From assembly GCA_021157555.1 (NCBI GenBank), contig JAGGWL010000326.1, positions 1 to 7,914 on the forward strand: a stretch of DNA of 7,914 nt, written 5' to 3'. A program made the translations under genes and the position numbers. This DNA comes from Deltaproteobacteria bacterium (GTDB taxonomy: Bacteria > Desulfobacterota > Desulfobacteria > Desulfobacterales > BuS5). Shown piece after piece: positions 1 to 5,023 of the stretch (its first letter is position 1; every line of letters starts with the position of its first letter). Below the pieces are notes generated by a model. The model saw nothing but the letters and a program-made list of their open reading frames with translations, did no database searches and had not been told where the DNA came from.

Positions 1-428
1 AAACGAATAAAGCTACTATTCCTCTCAGGGAAGACTTTTGGAAAAGTCCGCAGAATGATAATAAACAGCCAAGATTAATCGGCAGCAAATGTTCTTCCTG
101 CGGAGAAATTTTTTTCCCAAAAAAAGAAAAAAACTGGTGTGTGCACTGTAATAATGCAACACTCGAAGAAACCACTTTAAGCAATAAGGGAAAGATTGCG
201 ACTTACAGTGTTGTAATGCAACAGCCTGGCGGTGGTTTTTATAAAGGCCCGGTTCCTTTCGCTTATGGCTGCGTTGATCTGAAGGACGGGATAAGGATTG
301 AAACTCTCTTATCTGCCGATGATTTTGATCAACTTGAAGTAGATCAGGATGTCGAACTTGTTATTGAAAAATTTTATGATGATGAAGATGCCAATGAAGT
401 TGTAACATTCAAGTTTAAACCTGTTTAA
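1..428 (+). CDS. DUF35-type Zn-ribbon/OB-fold protein, partner of the thiolase (5' end outside window)
   Basis: The reading frame is open from base 3 and contains no ATG, GTG or TTG before the zinc ribbon, so the true start lies left of the window; 141 residues are visible. A rubredoxin-like zinc ribbon is clear: CSSC (bases 90-101) and CVHC (138-149), spaced CX2C-X12-CX2C. The preceding PLREDFW and PRLIGSKC stretches are typical of the DUF35 N-terminal arm. An OB-fold-like beta-rich part follows, with GGFYKGPVPFAYGCVDL and an acidic C-terminus. Proteins of this family do not act alone as far as is known; they bind SCPx-type thiolases or aldolases, as in BbsA with BbsB in anaerobic toluene degradation and ChsH2 with Ltp2 in steroid degradation. 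The SCPx-like thiolase directly downstream is the obvious partner. The GTG at 141 is not the start, because it would remove the first cysteine pair. Family call is secure; the exact substrate is unknown. Confidence 0.9.
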   Translation, partial: TNKATIPLREDFWKSPQNDNKQPRLIGSKCSSCGEIFFPKKEKNWCVHCNNATLEETTLSNKGKIATYSVVMQQPGGGFYKGPVPFAYGCVDLKDGIRIETLLSADDFDQLEVDQDVELVIEKFYDDEDANEVVTFKFKPV

Positions 429-440
429 AAAAATTTCATT

Positions 441-467
441 GTAGGGGCGAACCCTTGTGGTCGCCCT
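441..467. repeat. Short GTAGGGGCGA...TCGCCC hairpin repeat between the DUF35 and thiolase genes
   Basis: GGGCGA (445-450) pairs with TCGCCC (461-466), extended by CC/GG (452-453 with 459-460) across a bulged A, leaving a loop of about 5 nt. The GTAGGGGCGA...TTGTGGTCGCCC wording is one I recognise as a dispersed intergenic hairpin found in many unrelated bacteria, REP/MITE-like; this is memory, not a search. No T-run follows, so it is a poor intrinsic terminator. It ends just before the thiolase ribosome binding site and could affect mRNA stability or translation. Confidence 0.6.
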
Positions 468-473
468 CTATTG

Positions 474-478
474 AAGGA
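474..478 (+). promoter_or_regulatory. Ribosome binding site that fixes the thiolase start at 486
   Basis: AAGGA lies 7 nt before ATG 486. The in-frame TTG at 471 has no Shine-Dalgarno upstream, because the hairpin repeat occupies that place, and the next ATG at 501 also has none. ATG 486 is therefore the preferred start. Confidence 0.6.
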
Positions 479-485
479 TATAAAT

Positions 486-1646
486 ATGAAAAATTTAAAT
501 GAGATGCGAGAAGTATATGTCGCCGGCATAGGCATTGTTCCCTGGGGTGTTTACGAAAACAAGGAACATTACGATTTCGGAAGCGACGCTGTATTTAACG
601 CTCTAAAAGATGCTGAAATGGAATGGAAGGATATTCAGGCGGCTTTTATGGGAAGCGTTTATCAGGGAACCGGTTCCGGCCATCAGGTAATTAAAGAGGT
701 AGGTCAAACAGGAATACCGATAGTAAATGTCGAAAATGCATGTTCCAGCGGTAGTTCGGCCTTCAGGCTTGCTTACCAGATGATTGCAGCAGAAATTTAC
801 GATATTGTTATTGCGGTAGGCATGGAAAAAATGCCTAAAGGGCCGATTCAGAGTACAGCTTTTCGTCCCTGGGAACTTGCCTCAGGATTTAATGTGCAAA
901 TGGCTAATTATGCCAATGAGGCGATAGAATATATCCATGAAACCGGTGCCTCGGTTGAAGACTTTGCGCGTGTAACTGTAAAAAATCGTAAAAACGGAGC
1001 AATGAACCCCAATGCAAGATTCCAGAAACCTGTTACACTGGAAGAGGTAATGAAATCAAGAATGGTAGCAACCCCTTTAAGGCTTTTCCACTGCTGTCCG
1101 CTTGCAGACGGTGCCGCCGCCGCTATTCTTTGCAGCAAAGACAAATTAAAATCACTAAAAAGAAGCATCAATGTAGCCGCATCAACTTTAACCTCCGGTG
1201 TTTATGGAGAAGGTCTAATGATGTGTGGTACAGTCAACAGCTTAAAATTTCCTGCCAAACCAGGTATCGTAAAGTTGTCTGCGGATCAGGCTTATGAAAT
1301 CGCCGGTTATGGCCCTGAAGATATGGATGTGGTTCAGGCTTACGATACAATGGCTCCATCTGAACTGTGGGATGTTGAAAAGCTTGGATTCTGCGGTGTG
1401 GGCGAAGCTCCCAAATTTTTAAAAGAAGGCGTTTTTAATATAGATGGAAAAACACCTGTAAACACAGACGGAGGGCTGATGTCCCGCGGTCATCCTCTTG
1501 GAGCAACAGGACTGGGACAGATTTATGAAATTGTTACCCAGTTACGCGGAGAAGCAGGTAAAAGACAGGTAAATAATCCTAAAATCGGGCTTACGCATGC
1601 CATGGGCGCCGGCCCCAACAGTTCGGTTACTATTTTTAAGAAATAA
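486..1646 (+). CDS. SCPx/BbsB-type thiolase (acetyl-CoA acetyltransferase family)
   Basis: This 386-residue cytoplasmic enzyme probably performs CoA-dependent cleavage of a 3-ketoacyl-CoA, the last step of a beta-oxidation-like route. The nucleophile motif NACSSGSSA places the active cysteine at C86, and GGLMSRGHPLGATG (329-342) carries the family histidine H336. The stretch GQIYEIVTQLRGEAGKRQV matches the end of SCPx thiolases closely. The C-terminal block GLTHAMGAGPNSS stands where SCPx proteins have a QHNLGIGG-like block and classical thiolases have CxGGGxG, so it is not a classical biosynthetic thiolase. Retention of C86 argues against the Ltp2-type aldolases of steroid degradation, which lack it. 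Pairing with an upstream DUF35 gene resembles BbsA-BbsB, which cleaves benzoylsuccinyl-CoA, but the surrounding genes are not those of a canonical bbs operon. Family is sure, substrate is not. Confidence 0.9.
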   Translation: MKNLNEMREVYVAGIGIVPWGVYENKEHYDFGSDAVFNALKDAEMEWKDIQAAFMGSVYQGTGSGHQVIKEVGQTGIPIVNVENACSSGSSAFRLAYQMIAAEIYDIVIAVGMEKMPKGPIQSTAFRPWELASGFNVQMANYANEAIEYIHETGASVEDFARVTVKNRKNGAMNPNARFQKPVTLEEVMKSRMVATPLRLFHCCPLADGAAAAILCSKDKLKSLKRSINVAASTLTSGVYGEGLMMCGTVNSLKFPAKPGIVKLSADQAYEIAGYGPEDMDVVQAYDTMAPSELWDVEKLGFCGVGEAPKFLKEGVFNIDGKTPVNTDGGLMSRGHPLGATGLGQIYEIVTQLRGEAGKRQVNNPKIGLTHAMGAGPNSSVTIFKK

Positions 1647-1760
1647 ATGTAAGCGTTCACCATCACCCTATCTGCACGTAATCAGGGCAAACGACATAGG
1701 ATGTGGCTATAGTTACTTGCCCTGATCACCCACACCTGAGGCAATGGTAAACGCTTACAT
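1647..1760. repeat. 114-bp palindromic MITE-like element
   Basis: The element begins on the base after the thiolase stop codon. Its ends are 17-bp inverted repeats, ATGTAAGCGTTCACCAT (1647-1663) and its complement (1744-1760), with 16 of 17 positions matching. Inside is a second perfect 10-bp inverted repeat, ATCAGGGCAA (1681-1690) with TTGCCCTGAT (1717-1726). The stretches between the two repeat pairs do not pair, giving a stem, internal loop, stem, loop shape. There is no open reading frame, no clear target-site duplication and no T-run. It may be a non-autonomous mobile repeat or a large structured RNA element at the end of the thiolase transcript. Confidence 0.6.
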
Positions 1761-1776
1761 ACTCAAAAATCCCAAA

Positions 1777-1796
1777 GGGTTCAAAATTTTAAACCC
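1777..1796. promoter_or_regulatory. 20-bp near-perfect dyad upstream of the flavoprotein gene
   Basis: GGGTTCAAAA joins TTTTAAACCC with no spacer; 9 of 10 positions are complementary. The centre is AAAATTTT. It lies about 33 nt before the next start codon. Such a spacer-free dyad suits a dimeric regulator's operator better than an RNA hairpin. No regulator gene is in the window, and no convincing promoter could be placed against it. Confidence 0.3.
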
Positions 1797-1829
1797 CTAT
1801 AGTTCCCATAGCAAGACAAGGAGATATAA

Positions 1830-2447
1830 ATGAAAGTTTTAGCTTTAAACGGGAGTCACAGACCTGGCCAGAACACAGCCACAATGCTGAATATAGTACT
1901 TGATGAGGTTAAGGCAGAAGGCTTTGAAACAGAGCTGATTGAGCTTTATGAACAGGAAATCAAACTCTGCACATCATGCAATAAATGCCTTATGAAACCT
2001 GAATGTTCAATCACGGATGATGATATGCCCATGATAATAAATAAGCTGCTTGCGGCAGATGCGATCATTCTTGGCTCTCCTGTCTATTTCGGAAATGTAA
2101 GCAGTATGATGAAAATATTTATAGATCGTTCCCGTTCCATACATATGTGTAAAAATGCGCTTGACGGTAAAATAGGAGCCGCCTTAACCCATGCGGGTTT
2201 GCGAAACGGAGGACAGGAAATGACCCAAATGATACTCGAAAGATTCCTGCAATGTCACGGTCTGCGTGTTGTTGAAGCCCGTGATCCTGAAACAGGTATT
2301 TTTAACGGTGGTCCTCTCGGGACAATGTTCGACTCTATGGATGGTAAAAAGGTGAAATGGAAAAAGGATGTATCCGAGGATATGCTGACAGTAAAAACAT
2401 GCACATCTCTGGGGAAAAATATAACGCGAGTGCTGAAGCAAAAATAA
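1830..2447 (+). CDS. Iron-sulfur flavoprotein (Isf-like, NADPH-dependent FMN reductase/flavodoxin fold)
   Basis: A 205-residue flavodoxin-fold protein. The N-terminal strand and phosphate loop LNGSHRPGQNT (6-16) is the FMN-phosphate site of this superfamily, and GSPVYFG (82-88) is the second flavin-contact loop. Cysteines C47, C50, C53 and C59 form a compact CX2CX2CX5C cluster, the signature that binds a [4Fe-4S] cluster in archaeal and bacterial iron-sulfur flavoproteins. Such proteins pass electrons between ferredoxin-like donors and other acceptors; physiological roles are poorly known. AGGAG (1818-1822) gives a well-placed ribosome site. The gene leads the run containing the Na+ pump subunits, thioesterase and hydratase, so it may serve a redox step of the same pathway, but nothing in the sequence identifies its partner. 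Family call is strong; the specific electron donor and acceptor are unknown. Confidence 0.85.
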   Translation: MKVLALNGSHRPGQNTATMLNIVLDEVKAEGFETELIELYEQEIKLCTSCNKCLMKPECSITDDDMPMIINKLLAADAIILGSPVYFGNVSSMMKIFIDRSRSIHMCKNALDGKIGAALTHAGLRNGGQEMTQMILERFLQCHGLRVVEARDPETGIFNGGPLGTMFDSMDGKKVKWKKDVSEDMLTVKTCTSLGKNITRVLKQK

Positions 2448-2486
2448 TCTTCTTTTTACGAAACCGTCAAAGGTTGGTATTGAAAA

Positions 2487-2873
2487 ATGTATGGTTTAAA
2501 GGCGATAAGCAACAATAACGGATGGGTCATAGCCGCGGCAGGCATATTGATTGTCTTTACATGTTTGGCAGTGCTTTCTTTAGCTGTTTCCCAGATTAAA
2601 GTAATTTTTATATTATTTGATCGTGGCAACAAATTTTATAAAAAAATAAAAAGCCGACGTTCCAAAAAAAAAATTCCTGAGTCAGGTAATGCAGCTTTTT
2701 ATGAATTGCTTAATAGTGAGCTGGAGGAACAGTTTCAGTTATTTGACCTTCTTGAAATATTAGATAAAAATAATTTCCCTCATCCATATTTAACTGTAAA
2801 TCAATTACGTTATGGAAAAACGATAATTCCTTTCGGGGACGGTTTTTTTATATTCAATATGAATGAGGTATAA
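2487..2873 (+). CDS. Small one-span membrane protein, likely gamma (OadG-like) subunit of a Na+-translocating decarboxylase
   Basis: A 128-residue protein with one hydrophobic segment at about residues 13-45 (VIAAAGILIVFTCLAVLSLAV and on), followed by a strongly basic KKIKSRRSKKK stretch, which suggests a cytoplasmic C-terminal part. Position directly before the beta subunit (3-nt gap) and the N-terminal anchor architecture fit the gamma subunit, which tethers the alpha subunit to the membrane beta subunit. The C-terminal domain is not the usual Pro/Ala-rich OadG tail: it has a helical acidic stretch (SELEEQFQLFDLLEIL) and then a beta-like FGDGFFIFN end. An in-frame stop at 2481 makes ATG 2487 the only upstream start; its ribosome site (AAAGG, 2469-2473) is weak and distant. 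Assignment rests mostly on context; it could be a diverged anchor with a lineage-specific docking domain. Confidence 0.6.
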   Translation: MYGLKAISNNNGWVIAAAGILIVFTCLAVLSLAVSQIKVIFILFDRGNKFYKKIKSRRSKKKIPESGNAAFYELLNSELEEQFQLFDLLEILDKNNFPHPYLTVNQLRYGKTIIPFGDGFFIFNMNEV

Positions 2874-2876
2874 AAT

Positions 2877-4004
2877 ATGGATGATCTGCTGATAAAATTT
2901 TTCTCAAACACAGGTTATGCGCTGATGGATTATCGTAACCTTATAATGATTTGTATCGGATTGATCTGCATATACCTTGCCATAGCAAAAAAATGTGAAC
3001 CGCTTCTTCTGGTTCCGATAGGCTTTGGTATATTATTAGGCAATATACCGGTATTCCCGGGATTCGGGCTGAGTCTGTATGAGGATGGTTCAGTATTGCA
3101 TTTGCTTTATTTCGGGGTTACAACCGGCTTATACCCTTCTTTGGTTTTTCTGGGCCTGGGGGCGATGACCGATTTTTCTTCACTGCTGAGACAGCCTGGA
3201 TTCATGCTTCTGGGGGCTGCCGCCCAGATAGGAATTTTTTTTACTCTTCTTGGAGCTCTGTTTTTTGGATTTGAACCTAAAGAAGCTGCCTCAATCGCAA
3301 TTATCGGTGGTGCTGACGGCCCCACATCAATTTTTCTTACCGCCAGATTAGCGCCCCACCTTATAGGTCCGGTTGCCATAGCAGCCTATTCCTACATGGC
3401 CCTGATACCTGTTATTCAGCCGCCGATTATGAAACTTCTTACCACTCATGAAGAAAGGCTTATAAGGATGGATGCACTGCGTGAAGTTTCAAAACGAGGA
3501 AGAATAATTTTTCCGATAATAGCTCTGCTGCTTTGCTGCTTTACTGCTCCAGCGTCCTTACCGCTTTTAGGGATGTTTTTTTTCGGAAACCTTTTAAAAG
3601 AATCCACAGTAACCGAACGTCTGGCTAATACCGCCCGCACGGCAATTATAGATTTTGCGACTATATTGCTGGGAGTAATCGTAGGTGCAAGCACACAAGC
3701 CGACAGGTTTCTTACAAAACAGTCCCTGGGTATATTTATATTGGGAGCAATTGCATTCAGCATTGCAACAGCATCAGGAATTATATTCGCCAAAATAATG
3801 AACCTGTTTATGAAACAAAAAATAAATCCACTTTTAGGAGCCGCAGGGGTTTCAGCGGTACCTGGTTCCGCCCGAGAAGCTCATTTAATGGGTCTTAAGG
3901 AAGATAATACAAATTTTCTGCTAATGCATGCCATTGCATGTAACTCATCGGGAGTTATCGGCTCAGCTATCGCGGCAGGAGTTTTATGGAATTTTTTTAG
4001 TTAA
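2877..4004 (+). CDS. Na+-translocating decarboxylase beta subunit (OadB/GcdB/MmdB family)
   Basis: A 375-residue polytopic inner-membrane protein with roughly nine to eleven hydrophobic segments. It uses the free energy of decarboxylating a carboxybiotin on its partner subunit to export Na+. The family core IIGGADGPTSI is at 142-152. Residues reported as essential in Klebsiella OadB (D203, Y229, N373, G377, S382, R389) all align at one constant offset of 56, as D147, Y173, N317, G321, S326 and R333, so the pump should be functional and has a shorter N-terminus than that protein. GAGGT (2866-2870) is a good ribosome site. Sequence alone does not separate oxaloacetate, glutaconyl-CoA and methylmalonyl-CoA pumps; the acyl-CoA neighbours favour a CoA-ester substrate. 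The alpha carboxyltransferase and biotin carrier are absent from this window. Confidence 0.95.
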   Translation: MDDLLIKFFSNTGYALMDYRNLIMICIGLICIYLAIAKKCEPLLLVPIGFGILLGNIPVFPGFGLSLYEDGSVLHLLYFGVTTGLYPSLVFLGLGAMTDFSSLLRQPGFMLLGAAAQIGIFFTLLGALFFGFEPKEAASIAIIGGADGPTSIFLTARLAPHLIGPVAIAAYSYMALIPVIQPPIMKLLTTHEERLIRMDALREVSKRGRIIFPIIALLLCCFTAPASLPLLGMFFFGNLLKESTVTERLANTARTAIIDFATILLGVIVGASTQADRFLTKQSLGIFILGAIAFSIATASGIIFAKIMNLFMKQKINPLLGAAGVSAVPGSAREAHLMGLKEDNTNFLLMHAIACNSSGVIGSAIAAGVLWNFFS

Positions 4005-4009
4005 TTATT

Positions 4010-4414
4010 ATGGAAAGAAATATTTACGATTATTTATATCAAAAAGCAGAAGGAATCCCGGTCTGGAAATACCTGGGAGTTAGTCTATCAAATTTATCAA
4101 AAGGTGCTGCAAAAGTTGAGCTGCCATATAATACCAAACTGGGCAATTCCATGCAGGCCCTTCAGGGAGGCATCACAACGGCTATAGCCGACGCAGCCTG
4201 CGGATGGGCATTACTTACTCTTGTTAAACCCGGCACAAAGATATCAACTATTGAATTAAAGATAAACTTTCTGCTGCCGATTCGTGAAGATGTTGTTGCG
4301 GAAGCAAAAGTTGAACATTTAGGTTCGGCAATAGGTACATCAAGCGTTAAGGTTAAATTTATGGACGGCAGAACGGCCGCAGTCGGCATTGGAACCTATT
4401 ATCTGAAAGATTGA
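4010..4414 (+). CDS. PaaI-type hotdog-fold acyl-CoA thioesterase
   Basis: A 134-residue single hotdog domain, the usual length for the PaaI/4HBT group, expected to hydrolyse acyl- or aryl-CoA esters in the cytoplasm and so to release trapped CoA. The helix-start motif is N46-SMQAL-Q52-G53-G54-ITTAIAD61: Asn, Gly-Gly and the catalytic Asp fall at the same numbers as in E. coli PaaI (N46, G53, D61), but the common His before the glycines is Gln (Q52), a variant I believe also occurs in other members. The KISTIELKINFLLPI strand is typical. The start lies 5 nt after the beta-subunit stop without a visible Shine-Dalgarno, so translational coupling is likely. The substrate cannot be inferred; overflow intermediates of the neighbouring pathway are the simplest guess. 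Confidence 0.85.
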   Translation: MERNIYDYLYQKAEGIPVWKYLGVSLSNLSKGAAKVELPYNTKLGNSMQALQGGITTAIADAACGWALLTLVKPGTKISTIELKINFLLPIREDVVAEAKVEHLGSAIGTSSVKVKFMDGRTAAVGIGTYYLKD

Positions 4415-4421
4415 GGTAAAA

Positions 4422-4877
4422 ATGAATCAAAAATACTTTGAAGATCTGCAATTAGGCGATCAGGATCAAACTGCAGGCAGAACAATTACAGAGGCTGATA
4501 TAGTAAATTTTGCGGGATTGTCCGGTGATTTTAATCCGATTCATATGGATCAGGTTTTTGCAGAGAAAACTTTCTTTAAAAAAAGGATAGCCCATGGAAT
4601 CCTGGTTTTTTCCATTGCTTCCGGTCTTTTTACACAGTGTGAAATGAACACCTTTATGAAAAAAAGCGTTATTGCATTAATGGAAATTAAATGGAAATTC
4701 CTGAAACCGGTTTTTATAGGAGATACTATTCATCTTGAAGTCGAAATCATCGAAAAAAAGAAAACCAGTAAACCTGATCGAGGGATTGTTTTAGTAAAAA
4801 GAACAGTATTAAATCAGGATGGAGATGCTGTGCAAGAGGGTGATGTCATTATGATGATTAAGCGCAAACCTGAATAA
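4422..4877 (+). CDS. MaoC-like (R)-specific enoyl-CoA hydratase
   Basis: A 151-residue hotdog protein with the hydratase-2 signature FAGLSGDFNPIHMDQVFA; the catalytic pair is D36 and H41. The family hydrates trans-2-enoyl-CoA to (R)-3-hydroxyacyl-CoA, or dehydrates in reverse, as a dimer in the cytoplasm. The single-domain length matches PhaJ-type enzymes rather than the longer two-domain hydratases. GAGG (4413-4416) overlaps the thioesterase stop and sits 5 nt before the ATG, so the two genes are co-translated. The gene ends with two consecutive TAA codons and is the last of the tight five-gene run. With the downstream FabG-like SDR, which normally handles (R)-hydroxyacyl thioesters, it suggests an (R)-configured beta-oxidation. 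Chain length of the substrate is unknown. Confidence 0.88.
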   Translation: MNQKYFEDLQLGDQDQTAGRTITEADIVNFAGLSGDFNPIHMDQVFAEKTFFKKRIAHGILVFSIASGLFTQCEMNTFMKKSVIALMEIKWKFLKPVFIGDTIHLEVEIIEKKKTSKPDRGIVLVKRTVLNQDGDAVQEGDVIMMIKRKPE

Positions 4878-4878
4878 T

Positions 4879-4898
4879 AAATTTTTAAATAAAAATTT
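4879..4898. terminator. AT-only inverted repeat after the hydratase gene, weak terminator candidate
   Basis: AAATTTTT (4879-4886) and AAAAATTT (4891-4898) are perfect complements around AAAT, beginning within the second of two tandem stop codons. A T-rich stretch lies inside it rather than after it, and there is no G/C base of the stem, so it would be a weak intrinsic terminator at best. Confidence 0.3.
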
Positions 4899-4934
4899 TG
4901 GGTGAGTTATAGGTCACTTACATGAGTCACATTA

Positions 4935-4988
4935 GGGGAACGTGCCCTACGGTACGCTCTGTTCCCCAGAACAGGCCGAAACATCGGC
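4935..4988 (+). promoter_or_regulatory. Cluster of stem-loops, two mutually exclusive, upstream of the SDR gene
   Basis: Hairpin A pairs GGGGAAC (4935-4941) with GTTCCCC (4961-4967), continued inside by GTGCC (4942-4946) with GGTAC (4951-4955), one G-U pair, loop CTAC. Hairpin B pairs CTGTTC (4959-4964) with GAACAG (4969-4974) around CCCA and cannot form with A, because both use GTTC 4961-4964. A third stem, GCCGA (4975-4979) with TCGGC (4984-4988) around AACA, stands next to them. The rest of the 146-nt gap is AT-rich, with two GTCAC copies (4913-4917, 4926-4930). The arrangement could be an RNA switch in the SDR leader or a remnant repeat. Confidence 0.4.
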
Positions 4989-5008
4989 ATAAACAACACG
5001 TTTACAAT

Positions 5009-5015
5009 AAGGAGG
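5009..5015 (+). promoter_or_regulatory. Strong Shine-Dalgarno of the SDR gene
   Basis: AAGGAGG is a near-perfect anti-16S match, 8 nt before ATG 5024. It is the strongest ribosome site in the window, which fits the SDR being the first gene of its own transcript. Confidence 0.75.
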
Positions 5016-5023
5016 TTTTTTAA

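Noticed and set aside
141..428. A GTG at 141 as start of the first gene (95-residue protein)
   Set aside because: The frame is open upstream and encodes the first CXXC pair of the zinc ribbon at 90-101, so GTG 141 is an internal valine.
471..485. TTG at 471 as the thiolase start
   Set aside because: It has no ribosome site, being right after the hairpin repeat; ATG 486 has AAGGA at good spacing, and the extra residues match nothing in the family.
908..1171. Minus-strand open frames, also at 2184-2441, 3107-3379, 3446-3793, 4162-4389, 5089-5427, 5237-5455, 5714-6037, 6689-6898 and 6933-7142
   Set aside because: Each lies opposite a convincing + strand gene, lacks family motifs, and reads as low-quality antisense translation.
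486..1646. Steroid side-chain aldolase (Ltp2-like) for the SCPx-like protein
   Set aside because: The nucleophilic cysteine C86 and the GHPLGATG histidine are both intact, which fits a thiolase.
1777..1797. The 1777-1796 dyad as an intrinsic terminator for the thiolase
   Set aside because: There is no loop and no T-run after it; the following bases are CCTATAG.
1798..1803. TATAGT as a -10 box for the flavoprotein gene
   Set aside because: The only -35-like sequence (TTCAAA, 1780-1785) is about 12 nt away, too close for a normal promoter.
5003..5008. TACAAT as a -10 box for the SDR gene
   Set aside because: No acceptable -35 lies 16-18 nt upstream, and it would leave the Shine-Dalgarno almost at the transcript start.
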